From contig JAJKFL010000007.1 in assembly GCA_021186555.1 (NCBI GenBank), forward strand, positions 27,082,677 through 27,146,676: a DNA stretch of 64,000 nt, written 5' to 3'. Position numbers and translations under genes: made by a program. Positions 1-12,545 of this stretch are shown piece after piece. Every line of letters begins with the position of its first letter. The first letter of the stretch is position 1. The notes beneath the pieces were generated by a model. The model ran no database searches and was not told where the DNA came from. It was given only the letters and a program-made list of their open reading frames with translations. This DNA is from Reticulitermes speratus. Lineage: Eukaryota; Arthropoda; Insecta; Blattodea; Rhinotermitidae.

Positions 1-23
1 ATGAATCGGGACTCAAATTACTA

Positions 24-293
24 GAAACCGGGATATTTCAGTCAGTATACTGACTTGGTACTAACTTGACGATTCGGGTTTCGATTCCCAGCAGAAGCAA
101 GACATTTTTCTTCTCCTCTGATGCCGAGATTGTTTCGGGGGGCCCACACTATCCCAGGTACCGGGGGTTCTTTCACTGAGGGTAAAGAGGCCGAAACGTG
201 AAGCTGATCCCCAACCTGCATCTACTTCCAAGATTAAGGATGTGTGATGCTAAACCTCAATTCGCGGATATGCCTTCATGGCCTGGACAGGCC
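24..293 (+). mobile_element. tRNA-derived SINE, family C (diverged)
   Basis: A tRNA-like head with a B-box-like GGTTTCGATTCCC is followed by the body seen again at 38.3 kb: a TTTTTCTTCTC stretch, 'gaggccgaaacgtgaagctgat', and a 3' end resembling 'gccttcatggcctggaca'. The match to the 38.3 kb copy is collinear but heavily mutated, so this is an old insertion. No target-site duplication was found. Confidence 0.55.
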
Positions 294-750
294 GAACTTT
301 AGTATTGGATAGGAAATAGACTCATCTCGACGACTCTAAACAAACAGAAGACAAGCAGTTTATCTCCGTGCATGCTTCGATAGGAAAACAATATTAAAAC
401 GGACGTGGTAGTTGTTGTAATGTAAATTGGACCGGACTGCTCAGGTCAGAAACATAAAGGGGGTTTTGATAAGGGAAATGAATCTTATAATTTATTGAGG
501 ATAAGGGATTAGTTGGTAAAGCGAATGTCATTTATAATTTGAGTTAAATATTTTCAATAGTCTTTTGATCTGTAAGTAGTTATTAAATTGTTTAAGTTAG
601 TCAGGTGGCTAGCAAGTAAATCCGTTAAGTACAGGCTTGCTCATGCGGTACTTCTGCTGGCACGTACTTGAGAGGTCCGACGTTCGAATACCTATTAGCT
701 ATCTTCATATCATTCTACGTTGTATGGCTTGAGCTATTAAGAGCGTCTTT
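294..750. other. Unexplained AT-rich sequence
   Basis: No coding, tandem or recognisable mobile sequence seen. The 9-bp AGCGTCTTT at 742-750 is the left target-site duplicate of the next SINE. Confidence 0.4.
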
Positions 751-990
751 TTTTTGTGAAAGCTTGAGTGTTATTGTGCAACCCTGTGATGAAGATAATA
801 GTTTTTTTCGTTTTTACTTGTAATGAAGCACCGGTGAATGACATTGTCAGGGAAAAACCGAAGTACTCTGGGAAAAACCTGTCCCAGTGTTAATTTGTCC
901 ACCACAAATCTCACATGGACTGAGCCGGGATCGAACCCGGGCCTCCGCGGTGAGGGGCCGGCGACTAACCGCCTGAGCCATGGCACGGCC
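751..990 (-). mobile_element. tRNA-derived SINE, family B, with target-site duplication
   Basis: On the minus strand this reads GGCCGTGCCATGGCTCAGG (A-box region), the B box GGTTCGATCCC, then the family B body (GTCCATGTGAGATTTGTGG, GGACAGGTTTTTCCC, CCCTGTGATGAAG region). The 9-bp AGCGTCTTT flanks it at 742-750 and 993-1001, as expected for LINE-mobilised insertion. The 3' end is truncated compared with the copies at 29.3 and 46.7 kb, which carry the longer GGCCCTTCACCACGC tail. Confidence 0.85.
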
Positions 991-1622
991 AACAGCGTCT
1001 TTAAATAAATGATACCTAGTGAAACGTGCAACAGTTTAAAGCTCTTACATTCTTAAAATTAGCCGTTTCATATCCTACTACTTCGCAGTTAAATTTTCGT
1101 TGAATGAATTATCTAGAAACACAAATATATGCTGTACTACAGTCATTACTGATATGTAGCAATTTTGTTCGACATATCCCAGGAAACTCTACTCTTTCCT
1201 TAAGTGCATTTTTATGTTCCTGTAAGCTAACGGTTGAAGTGTAGCGAACGTTCAAGGAAAGGGGTGGGAAGTGGAAGACTGACTTGAAACAAAGGCATGG
1301 GTGGATTGGGCCGTCGTGAAACATTGGCGTGTTAGCAAGAATTGTTCTCGCTGGGATCAATATTCCGGTTGCAGCTGCAGTCAGAATCACTGTAGGTCGT
1401 TTTAAAATAGGATGAGTAATCAACTTGCCTGTAGAAACTTGCAAAGTATATATATCTTATCTGTAGACGTCGCGACGCCACATTTAGTGGAGTTTTAATG
1501 CGCTCACATTGATCTGTGGATTGGTCGTCCCATTTGGGTTTCTACACCTTTTATAGACGTGACTTCGCGGCTTATTACAGACCGTAGGTCCCTCACCACA
1601 CGACTAGTTATAAATATTTTTT
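991..1622. other. Unexplained sequence
   Basis: No repeat or gene recognised. A 111-codon open frame lies on the minus strand (1109-1444). Nothing in it resembles a known domain, and an open frame of that length is expected by chance here. Confidence 0.35.
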
Positions 1623-2021
1623 GTATGGCTCGACAGCCCTATATGGGCCTGGGCCTCCTCGTTTCGTCGAGGTTTCATGGTCACACACATTTGAGACACA
1701 CCACAGTCGGTAGGACTCCTCTGGACGAGGGACCAGCTCGTCGCAGAGACAACCTGACAACACACAACACTCACAACAGACAGACATCCATGCCCCCAGT
1801 GGGATTTTTTATTTTTGGCCTGCCCGGGGTTTTTTCCCCTTTGATCCATTTTTGTACTTTTAAATCCTTCGTCCTTCATGTCACTTTACGTTCCATACTA
1901 CCGTCCTTACATCAAACACAACACAAAAATCCATGCCCCCGGTGGGATTCGAACCCACAATCCCAGTAAGCGAGCGGCCGAAGACCCACGCCTCAGACCG
2001 CACGGCCACTGGGATCGGCCG
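1623..2021 (-). mobile_element. tRNA-derived SINE, family A, in two pieces
   Basis: Body piece 1623-1807 and head piece 1929-2021, both minus strand. The head reads GCCGATCCCAGTGGCCGTGC, then the B box GGTTCGAATCC. The boundary sequence TCCATGCCCCCxGTGGGATT occurs twice, at about 1787-1807 and 1929-1949, with about 122 bp of unrelated sequence between. Either an insertion duplicated its target inside the SINE, or two SINE fragments lie side by side. Confidence 0.8.
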
Positions 2022-2468
2022 TTATAAATATTACCAGAAGGAAATAAGGAAAAGGAGAAGGATAGATGTGAGAATGACAGATTGGAAGAGTTTGAGAGAG
2101 ACAGAGAAATATTAAAAGAGGTACTAAATATGAAAGAGAATAAAAAATTGAGAGGAAAAAATTTCAAAAATGATAGCCCAGCAGGTGAAAGAGAGAAGAG
2201 AAAAAGGAGGAGATAATTAGGAATCAAAGAGACAAGATGGTCTAACATCTGTTTCCAGCGCTGTAACAAAATCTTGGCGGACACAAATTTAAAGACAATC
2301 GCGAGGTGGAAACAGTTGTGACAGTGCAGCCGATTAACACGTTAACACTGGAGACCAACTGTTCTTATTAAAGTTGACTACTCAGAATATATGCACAGGA
2401 AGCTTAGTTTTTGAACACCTCTCGTAAATGATTAATGAATAAGGGTAAAATATTGTTTATATTTCAGT
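2022..2468. other. Purine-rich block, otherwise unexplained
   Basis: Positions 2030-2215 are strongly purine-rich on the plus strand (GA-rich, Lys/Glu/Arg-like in translation). No domain is recognisable. The remainder shows nothing. Confidence 0.35.
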
Positions 2469-2880
2469 ATAAGTGACTAACTAACTAACTAACTAATTCC
2501 ATGGAGCATATTCACCCCTAAGAAGCTAAGAAGTCCTCAACTAGTAAAGAAATTATCCGCATTTTATGGAACCCGAAGGTTCATTACCGCATTCACAAGA
2601 GGCCGCCACATGTCCTTAACCTCAATCAGGTCAATCCAGTCCGTGCCCCCTCATCTCATCTCTTGAAGATCCATTTTTAATATTATCCTCCCATCTATTC
2701 ATAGGTCTTCCAAGTGGTCTTCTCGTCCAACCCCAAGCTGAAGGACCACCCCATGTCGGTTCTCCGCGACTGCTTATTCCATATAGTCGCAGCTACCCTC
2801 CGTATCTTGAGGCTCTCCCTTTTTCCGTAACCTGAAGACGCGCCTTGCTGTGTTGACAGAGACTTTGTTCAGTAATAATT
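2469..2880 (-). mobile_element. LINE 3' fragment, family L
   Basis: The minus strand carries the end of the family L reverse-transcriptase ORF in degraded form, and its 3' end abuts a CTAA microsatellite (TTAG on the LINE strand) at 2469-2495. This tail and the 'ccatggagca' box just inside it recur in the copies at 18.7, 19.9, 21.2 and 60.2 kb. The element is severely 5' truncated, as is usual for LINEs. Confidence 0.8.
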
Positions 2881-2894
2881 TTTATAATTTGGTT

Positions 2895-3010
2895 CAGATA
2901 TATTGACATAAAATAGACAAGTCAGTAGAGTGACTGGTTACAGGGTTGACGTCCAGCCTTCGATTTCAGGCAGGGGAAGGTTAGTTTGTATTGTCTGTGT
3001 ATCTATGCTG
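2895..3010 (+). mobile_element. Possible SINE family C head fragment
   Basis: 'agtcagtagagtgactgg' followed by 'ttcgatttcaggcagggg' resembles the tRNA-like head at 38.3 kb. Weak, short match. Confidence 0.3.
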
Positions 3011-3088
3011 CCTGTGTGTTTTTATCCACTTTTCAAACGAAAGTTTATCTGGACAAACTTTCCTAGTAATAAAGAGGAGGCAAAGTAA

Positions 3089-3312
3089 ATGTGACCACTC
3101 TGTTACATGTAATGCCCAGTATAAAATGTGACCACTCTGTTACATGTAATGCCCAGTATAAAATGTGACCACTCTGTTACATGTAATGCCCAGTATAAAA
3201 TGTGACCACTCTGTTACATGTAATGCCCAGTATAAAATGTGACCACTGTTACATGTAATGCCCAGTATAAAATGTGACCACTCTGTTACATGCAATGCCC
3301 AGTATAAAATGC
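3089..3312. repeat. 37-bp tandem repeat, about 6 copies
   Basis: The unit begins TGTGACCACTCTGTTACATG and ends CCCAGTATAAAA. Copies are almost identical. One lacks 3 bp (CCACTGTTAC) and the last has one C in place of T, which points to recent expansion. No coding role is apparent. Confidence 0.95.
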
Positions 3313-3842
3313 GTGGGACTTATTGTGCACGTAACAGCCTGCCACTGGACACCATTTTAAGCCAGCTGAATCCCAAGTCACAAACCTCACGCATTATTTT
3401 TTGTTATTTTTTGTCATATTATCATCCGATCTTGTTAAATGCCTAGACTTCCAGAGTGGTTTACTTTCTTGAGGTTTTTCCACTAAATATTATGTGAACC
3501 CCTTGAGACATGTTTTAGACGACGCTAATCAGGGAAACAAAATTCAATAGAAATTGAGTACGTATTTTGAAACCATCTGTAGCCAAACCTACAATTTCAC
3601 AAACTTCATCTTTCCCTGTATAGCTGACAGTGGAAAAAAATATTTCTATTCTGTATATATGGGTGGCACTTATAGTGTTATTGCGTCCTGCTTATCTTAC
3701 TTTCATTTCTATTTGTAATAGTACTTCGAGCTAAAAAACCAACGTCTAATACAGAGGAAGAAAGCACAAAAGTATTATTACTAAAACTTTTTATTGGCGG
3801 GTAAAAATGTCAGCGTGAATGTATAGACAGTTGACGAAGACA
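3313..3842. other. Unexplained sequence
   Basis: AT-rich spacer between two tandem arrays. No feature recognised. Confidence 0.35.
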
Positions 3843-5004
3843 TATAGACTTCCAACATAACATACAGTCGTTGAGGTATAGACTTCCAACATAACATGCA
3901 GTCGTTGAGGTATAGACTTCCAACATAACATGCAGTCGTTGAAGTATAGACTTCCAACATAACATGCAGTCGTTGAGGTATAGACTTCTAACATAACATG
4001 CAGTCGTTGAGGTATAGACTTCCAACATAACATGCAGTCGTTGAGGTATAGACTTCTAACATAACATGCAGTCGTTGAGGTATAGACTTCCAACATAACA
4101 TGCAGTCGTTGAAGTATAGACTTCCAACATAACATGCAGTCGTTGAGGTATAGACTTCTAACATAACATGCAGTCGTTGAGGTATAGACTTCTAACATAA
4201 CATGCAGTCGTTGAGGTATAGACTTCCAACATAACATGCAGTCGTTGAAGTATATACTTCCAACATAACATGCAGTCGTTGAGGTATAGACTTCTAACAT
4301 AACATGCAGTCGTTGAGGTATAGACTTCCAACATAACATGCAGTCGTTGAGGTATAGACTTCTAACATAACATGCAGTCGTTGAGGTATAGACTTCCAAC
4401 ATAACATGCAGTCGTTGAGGTATAGACTTCCAACATAACATGCAGTCGTTGAGGTATAGACTTCCAACATAACATGCAGTCGTTGAAGTATAGACTTCCA
4501 ACATAACATGCAGTCGTTGAGGTATAGACTTCTAACATAACATGCAGTCGTTGAGGTATAGACTTCTAACATAACATGCAGTCGTTGAGGTATAGACTTC
4601 CAACATAACATGCAGTCGTTGAGGTATAGACTTCCAACATAACATGCAGTCGTTGAGGTATAGACTTCCAACATAACATGCAGTCGTTGAAGTATAGACT
4701 TCCAACATAACATGCAGTCGTTGAGGTATAGACTTCTAACATAACATGCAGTCGTTGAGGTATAGACTTCTAACATAACATGCAGTCGTTGAGGTATAGA
4801 CTTCCAACATAACATGCAGTCGTTGAAGTATAGACTTCCAGCATAACATGCAGTCGTTGAGGTATAGACTTCTAACATAACATGCAGTCGTTGAGGTATA
4901 GACTTCCAACATAACATGCAGTCGTTGAGGTATAGACTTCCAACATAACATGCAGTCGTTGAGGTATAGACTTCCAACATAACATGCAGTCGTTGAGGTA
5001 TAGA
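3843..5004. repeat. 34-bp minisatellite, about 34 copies
   Basis: The unit starts GACTTCCAACATAACATGCA and continues GTCGTTGAGGTATA. Variation is concentrated at two sites: C or T in CTTCYAAC, and G or A in GTTGARG. The resulting unit types alternate without a fixed period. On the minus strand the unit contains no stop in any frame, so long open frames run through it. They are products of the repeat, not genes: 34 is not a multiple of 3, so each frame simply cycles every 102 bp. Confidence 0.97.
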
Positions 5005-5319
5005 AATAACAATTGATTTACCAAATATTTGACAAAGGAAAGGAAAAGAATTAGAGGCAAGCGGCTAGAGGCTGTAACAACGTAAAGTGTAATAATGACT
5101 GCAAAGTACAGGACAAGACTACGAATTGTACTTTACAAAAATAATTAATGAAGAGTCTGAACAAAACAAAATTTGTACGTTAAGAATTCAATAAAATTAA
5201 AAATTTTGTTGAAGTCGTTCAGAATCGTAATGAGGAGCTTTATAATACGTGCTCTGCACCAAATGTTGTTAGGGCGATTAATTGACAGCGGGCGTACAGA
5301 ATAATTACGGGAAAACTCA

Positions 5320-5615
5320 CTCACCGTGACACGTCTGTCACAAGGACGCACCGTGAGACTTCCGACAGAACCTCGGACACATTATCGGGATAATTCACTG
5401 TTGGGCTTCCGAAACAATCTAAATGTTTGACCTTGAGATATCCGAAGTATTATCGAGAAAATGCACCGTTATATATCTGACACAGTATTGAGGTAATTGA
5501 GCCTGAGGCATCCGAACAAATATCGAGATAGCACAACACGACACGTACGACAAAATATCAAGTTAATTCACTGTGACAAAGTGTCGAGAAAATCCACCGA
5601 GAGACGTCAGACAAC
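5320..5615. repeat. Ancient, highly diverged tandem repeat (about 35-40 bp)
   Basis: A loose unit of the form CACCGTGAGACATCCGACA, then AATATCGAGATAATT, recurs about seven times with many substitutions and indels. Anchors are CACCGTGA, ATCCGAA or ATCTGACA, and TATCGAGA or TGTCGAGA. Seen by eye only. Confidence 0.55.
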
Positions 5616-5649
5616 GTATATAGATAAATAAAGCAGGGTAGGGAGAGAG

Positions 5650-5940
5650 ATACGGCATGTATGGAAAGAGGAGAAATGCCTACGAGTTTGGGTGCGGACA
5701 TGAAGGAAGAAAACCACTGTGAAGGCTCAGATTCAGATAGGAGAATAATATTAAAATGGATCTTAAGAGTAATAGCGTGGGACGGTTGGACTAGACTTGG
5801 CTCAGAATAGGGACAGGTGATGGTCTCTTTTGAACACGGAAAGGAAACTTCGAGTACCATTACAGGTGTCGAATCCCATTACTACCTGCGGAAATATTAG
5901 CGTCTCAAGAATACGTCTTCTCCGTGGAGTTAGTTAACCT
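5650..5940 (+). mobile_element. LINE 3' fragment, family L (old)
   Basis: A degraded copy of the family L C-terminal region. Recognisable blocks are 'aataatattaaaatggatctt', 'ggctcagaatagggacagg' and the terminal 'ccgtggagttagttaac'. Many indels, no usable frame. Confidence 0.65.
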
Positions 5941-8214
5941 AGTTCAGTATAGTTGTTTGTAATAAACCCTAATGCAATTTGTCAGCTCTAAAGGATTTTT
6001 GACAATGGTGTATTACACTTAGGATTACTCGCTTTCTGGATTTTATCCATCGTCAGGCATATGCAATCCAAAAATCAGAGATAAAAAAGTGAAATACTTA
6101 TGCGTCCAGTTTTTTTAAATATTTGTGTCGCCGTATATTCTGTGTCAGATCGGCTGCATTTAATTTAAACATATATTGCCGTTTATTTATAGTGACCACT
6201 TGTCTTGCGCAATAGTGAATGGGGTAATCAGACTACGACCGTGACGCCAGATGTCTGAAGTGGTAGGAGAGGGAATCACAACGCAACTGTACGCTGTTGG
6301 CCATGATTCAGGGTTAATTGCCATGAGATATATTGAAGTAGTCTCACGCATTATTGGTCTTGTCACTGGCTGTTACCTCTCTTGCTTGATTGTGTATAGT
6401 TTTACGTTCCAATTCACCTAGGATTTCTACAGGAAGCATACATAAAGAAGGGCATTCATGATCCATAATATCTCCACAATAAATTCTATGCAACCAATTT
6501 TCCTCCTATATGCAGCTATCAGCAAACTGGACTCACACTTCTCCTCTTCATGAAAATCTACTCGATTAATTTTTCCTGCGTACCAAAAATTCAGCAGCCT
6601 ATAAAAATAATAGAACTCTGCTTTCAGTGGCAATGCCTTCAGCAAACTTCAATTATGCTTTATAGACGCCTGCCGCTTGATGAAACGTATGCTTGCATGT
6701 ATAGAGGGAGTAATGACAGAGTCGCTATATTGGATACAAATAGGTCTACTGCTTTAAAGAATACCTTTGATATTGTACTTAAAATCGTATCAGTGAAAAA
6801 ACTGAAACGGAATATTCCCTTTGCTGACACACTCACAAACAGAGTGTGGCTGGCGAAAATGTAAGTGTCCAAAGCTTTAAAGAACATTGTGTTCCACATT
6901 AGTTGTTATGACACATTTCAGTAACGTGAAATTACAGTGAATATTTGGTCAGGCACAGACGTTTATAACTTCAAGTATATTGAAAAGAAAATTTTTGAAA
7001 AGTTGGACATATTGATCCTGGTGATTTCTGTTATAGAAGATGCGTTTACTGCGTATTAATAGTTCTATACTTTACCAAGGAAAGGGGTAATTTAAATCAG
7101 GAGTACAAAGGCGTTTAGATGCGTGATTCCGTATTTTATATGAATCATTCCTGTTAAATTTGGCCTGTCTATTACATATATTATATATATATATATATAC
7201 ATAAATACAGAGATAGATAATTATTCGGAGAGAAGGAACGCAAGAAGGAGACAAGGAAAGAACATACCTAATTATATAAGACCCTCTATTCTGTAGGTTA
7301 TATCGTGGACTGTTTTCAAATATTGAGCTGGTCAAAAAATTTCTGTCTTTTATGGAAATCGATGGTTCTTGGAGCTTTTTACAAAAGAACTGTATGCTAA
7401 AATAACCGAATCAAGACCAAACCTCTCATGTTCTTTAAGATCTGTTTAATATTATCTTCTAGGTCTGTCAAATAGTCTCTTTCTTCGTGATTCCCGACAA
7501 AAGTGCTCTGCGTTTTTCATCTCGCCCATGCTTCCTCTAGTTTATTTTCCCTAACACAATCATTCGAGTGTTAAATGAGACATGTTCTTGGAAGAGCTAA
7601 ATAAAAGTTGGTATGGCAAGTAAAATAGACCTTAAATCGGTCTGGGCTTTGTTCAGCTGGTGAGCCTTACAGTTGTAATAGTTGTGCTGAGTACTGCCTT
7701 AATGTTTCATTGGTTCTACATGGCCATTTGTGACCAGAGAGCAATCCCTGTGGTAGTAATGTAATCTGACGCACACAGATATGGTGGAAATATCGGTTTG
7801 GTGTAAATTACCATCGTTAAGCGTAACCTGTATCAGGAATCATCTGCTTCACATTTCATAGTAGGTTGAATATTGAATCGAAATAAATCAATACCTGTAG
7901 GGTTGTTGACAGTGCTAAAACCCTTGCTAGACCAGAAAACAAGTACTGCATAGGCTATTGGGAACCCATTTATTGCACCCGAATGGTTACCCATTTAAAA
8001 TCAGGAGGTATAGGATTTGTAACTCCTCTATTTTTTAATTTCGGGTTGGTACTTAGAAATATGACTATCACCTGTCTCGATACCCTTAACTACTGAAATT
8101 TATGGTTATATTCGGGTCTCATTAAACCTTCGATGACAATGGGGTTTAAATTCCAACTAGTGCCCGAGACGGAAGGGATTTAAATTTATAATACCCTTAC
8201 ATAATTTCACGACT
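5941..8214. other. Unexplained AT-rich DNA with microsatellite
   Basis: Contains a TA repeat at about 7178-7199. A very weak reverse match to the family L 3' region lies at about 7390-7545 ('gatctgtttaatattatctt'). The sequence near 6000-6080 has a CTGACGA-like box on the minus strand, without the rest of the ribozyme-like motif described elsewhere. No gene is supported. Confidence 0.35.
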
Positions 8215-8395
8215 GTAGAGTGCACAGAAGCGGAGACCCGGATTCAATCCCAGGCCAGTCCACGTGGGATGAGTGGTGTACAAAATGGCACTGGGACACG
8301 TTTTTCTTAGAGTAATTGGGGTTTTCCTCCGTCATCGTCATTCCAACAATGCTCCATACTCATTCATTCATCACCGATGCTGTATAATCTCAGCA
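8215..8395 (+). mobile_element. Diverged family B-like SINE
   Basis: 'gacccggattcaatcccagg' resembles the B-box end of the tRNA head. It is followed by 'ccagtccacgtgggatgag', 'ggcactgggacacgttttt' and 'gctccatactcattcattc', collinear with family B but diverged and lacking the first part of the head. Confidence 0.6.
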
Positions 8396-8850
8396 ATTAA
8401 CAGCGTTATTAAATAACACAAAAAAAACTGTCTTAACAATTTTAGTTACTTTTCAGTGTGTAATTTATAATTTCGTACAAAAATTTATAGATATGCCAGA
8501 TCTGGCTTCTTTGATTTTATTGTTATTTTCATGAACCCTAACGTGAAGGGAAATAATGTAAAGTGATTCGTTTTCCTAACTTTCACGTCACCATTGCGCG
8601 TGTGTATTTGATGTTGCATGTTACCTTAACGTTAGCACTCTGTTGAAGTGGTTAGTTTCAAGGTCACGATCGTTTTCCTCCGAGTAAACACATGTAGATA
8701 TTCAATGGGTTGGAGACTGGATGTATCAGAGAATAATTCTGCTGTTAAGTGAAACTATTCTAGACACTCTACAGACATTTGCTAAGCTAACCTGTCTCTT
8801 TTTTCATAGAAACAAATCTGCATTTTGCCCAGTCCCCATAACACTGCTTC

Positions 8851-9129
8851 TTTTTTTGTGGTGAAGGACCCCGCAGTAGAAGCTACGGCACACAGCAACC
8901 TTAAGGCTTATTTTGCAACCCTGTGATGAAGGTGATTAATTTCTTTCATTTTTCCTTGTAATGGAGCACCAGTGGAATGAAATTGACAGGGGAAAACCGA
9001 AGTACTCTGGGAGAAACCTGTCCCAGTGCCACTTTGTCCACCACAAATCCCACATGGACTTAGCCGGAATCGAACCCGGGCCTCCGCGGTGAGAGGCCGG
9101 CGACTAACCGCCTGAGCCATGGCACGGCC
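8851..9129 (-). mobile_element. tRNA-derived SINE, family B (near full length)
   Basis: Minus strand: GGCCGTGCCATGGCTCAGG head, B box GGTTCGATTCC, body, then the GGTCCTTCACCAC tail followed by an A run (T run on the plus strand at 8851-8857). Confidence 0.88.
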
Positions 9130-9227
9130 TCATAATGTTACTTTACTTTCCTGAAGTGCATCATCTCTAGGCCAGTGTGTTAAAAATTATTATTATTATT
9201 ATTATTAATTATTATTTACTGCAATTG

Positions 9228-12200
9228 GGTTTTCACCCGGTGGCAGTAGTCCTTACACTAGTACACACACAATACAAATGTTTTCACCCGGTGGCAGTAG
9301 TCCTTACACTAGTACACACAATACAAATGTTTTCACCCGGTGGCAGTAGTCCTTACACTAGTACACACACAAACAAATGTTTTCAACCGGTGGCAGTAGT
9401 CCTTACACTAGTACACACACAATAAAATGTTTTCACCCGGTGGCAGTAGTCCTTACACTAGTACACACACAATACAAATGTTTTCACCCGGTGGGCAGTA
9501 GTCCTTACATTAGTACACACACAATACAAATGTTTTCACCCGGTGGCAGTAGTCCTTACACTAGTACACACACAATACAAATGTTTTCACCCGGTGGCAG
9601 TAGTCCTTAAACTAGTACACACACAATACAAATGTTTTCACCCGGTGGCAGTAGTCCTTACAGCTAGTACACACACAATACAAATGTTTTCACCCGGTGC
9701 AGTAGTCCTTACACTAGTACACACACAATACAAATGTTTTCACCCGGTGGCATTAGTCCTTACACTAGTACACACACAATACAAATGTTTTCACCCGGTG
9801 GCAGTAGTCCTTACACTAGTACACACACAATACAAATGTTTTCACCCGGTGGCAGTAGTCCTTACACTAGTACACACAATACAAAGTTTTCACCCGGTGG
9901 CAGTAGTCCTTACACATACACACACAATACAAATGTTTTCACCCGGTGGCAGTAGTCCTTACACTAGTACAACACAATACAAATGTTTTCACCCGGTGGC
10001 AGTAGTCCTTAACTAGTACACACACAATACAAATGTTTTCACCCGGTGGCAGTAGTCCTTACACTAGTACACACACAATACAAATGTTTCGTGCGAGCCT
10101 TACTAGTACACCATACAAAGTTTCACCCGTGCAGTATCCTTAATAGTTACCCGACAATAAAAGTTTTCCACCGTACATAACCTTACAATGTTCACACCAC
10201 ATCAAATGTTTTCACCTGATAGTCTTACACTAGTACACACAATACAAATGTGTATACCGTGGCAGTAGTCCACACATACACACATAGTTTTCACCCGGTG
10301 GCAGTAGTCCTTACACTAGTACACACACAATACAAATGTTTTCACCCGGTGGCAGTAGTCCTTACACTAGTACACACAATACAAATGTTTTCACCGGTGG
10401 CAGTAGTCCTTACACAGTACACACACAATACAAAGTTTCACCCGGTGCAGTAGTCCTTACACTAGTACACACAAATACAAATGTTTTCACCCGGTGGCAG
10501 TAGTCCTTACACTAGTACACACAATACAAATGTTTTCACCCGGTGGCAGTAGTCCTTACACTAGTACACACACAATACAAATGTTCATATCCGTACAGTA
10601 GACCAATAACAATGTACACCCGTGCATAAGTTTATTCCACCGATGACAGTGTCTTACTGCAGTATCCACATAACAACAATTGTTTTCACCGGTGGCAGAG
10701 TCCTTACACTAGTACACACACAATACAAAGTTTTCACCCGGTGGCAGTAGTCCTACTACACAACAATACAAATTACATAGTGTCTACTAGTACCACAATA
10801 GCAAATGTTTTACACAGTACCACACATCAAACATAATGTTTCACCCGGTGGCAGTAGTCCTTACACTAGTACACACAATACAAATGTTTTCACCCGGTGG
10901 CAGTAGTCCTTACACTAGTACACACACAATAAATGTTTTCACCACCCTTCATAGTACAACTCATTTCACTGTACATCACATCATATTTTCACCACATCAG
11001 TTTCACCCTGCAGTAGTTACAATACACACAATACAAATGTTTTCACCCGGTGGCAGTAGTCCTTACACTAGTACACACACAATACAAATGTTTTACCGGT
11101 GGAAGTTACACTTACACCTATACACACATACATATTTTTACAACACATAGCAGTTACACAACAACTAGTACACACACAATACAAATGTTTTCACGTGCAT
11201 AAATCCTTACACACTACAATCACCTACAAATCTTAATACACCCCACAGATACAAAACATGTCACTACAATACACATTCATACACACACATAAAATGTTTT
11301 CACCGGTGGCAGTAGTCCTTAACTAGTCACACACAATACAATGTTTTCACCCGGTGCAGTAGTCCTTACACTATACACACACATACAAATGTTTTCACAC
11401 CGGTGGCAGTAGTCCTTACACTAGTACACACACAATACAAATGTTTTCACCCGGTGGCAGTAGTCCTTACATAGTACACACACAATACAAATGTTTTCAC
11501 CCGGTGGCAGTAGTCCTTACACTAGTACACACAAATACAAATGTTTTCACCCGGTGGCAGTAGTCCTTACACTAGTAACACCAATACAAATGTTTTCACC
11601 CGGTGGCAGTAGTCCTTACACTAGTACACACACAATACAAATGTTTTCACCGGTGGCAGTAGTCCTTACATGTCACACAAATACAATGTTTTCACCGGTG
11701 GCAGTAGTCCTTACACAGTACACACACATACAAATGTTTTCACCCGGTGGCAGTAGTCCTTACACTAGTACACACACAATACAAATGTTTTCACCCGGTG
11801 GCAGTAGTCCTTACACTAGTAACACACAATACAAATGTTTTCACCCGGTGGCAGTAGTCCTTACACTAGTACACACACAATACAAATGTTTTCACCCGGT
11901 GGCAGTAGTCCTTACACTAGTACACACACAATACAAATGTTTTCACCCGGTGGCAGTAGTCCTTACACTAGTACACACACATACAAATGTTTTCACCCTG
12001 GTGGCAGTAGTCCTTACACTAGTACACACAAATACAAATGTTTTCACCCGGTGGCAGTAGTCCTTACACTAGTACACACACAATACAAATGTTTTCACCC
12101 GGTGGCAGTAGTCCTTACACTAGTACACACACAATACAAATGTTTTCACCCGGTGGCAGTAGTCCTTACACTAGTACACACAGTACAAATGTTTTCACCC

Positions 12201-12545
12201 GGTGGCAGTAGTCCTTACACTAGTACACATAATACAAATGTTTTCACCCGGTGGCAGTAGTCCTTACACTAGTACACACACAATACAAATGTTTTCACCC
12301 GGTAGCAGTAGTCCTTACACTAGTACACACACAATACAAATGTTTTCACTCGGTGGCAGTAGTCCTTACACTAGTACACACACAATACAAATGTTTTCAC
12401 CCGGTAGCAGTAGTCCTTACACTAGTACACACACAATACAAATGTTTTTACCCGGTGGCAGTAGTCCTTACACTAGTACACACACAATACAAATGTTTTT
12501 ACCCGGTGGCAGTAGTCCTTACACTAGTACACACACAATACAAAT
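9228..12545. repeat. 51-bp minisatellite, about 65 copies, with a corrupted centre
   Basis: The unit reads ACAAATGTTTTCACCCGGTG, GCAGTAGTCCTTACACTAGT, ACACACACAAT. Copies at 9228-10080 and 11400-12545 are nearly identical, including 49-bp variants with one fewer CA. Between about 10,080 and 11,400, good copies alternate with stretches that keep only fragments (for example near 10,100-10,230, 10,590-10,680, 10,930-11,030 and 11,100-11,300). The open frames through the good parts follow from the repeat and are not genes. An (ATT)n tract at about 9188-9210 precedes the array. Confidence 0.97.

Noticed and set aside
3791-5060. Long minus-strand open frames of repeated Cys/Tyr-containing peptides
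   Set aside because: They come from a 34-bp repeat without stops on that strand. All three frames are open, which is a property of the repeat and not of a gene.
3843-12545. CRISPR arrays
   Set aside because: Units are contiguous tandem repeats without unique spacers, in a clearly eukaryotic context.
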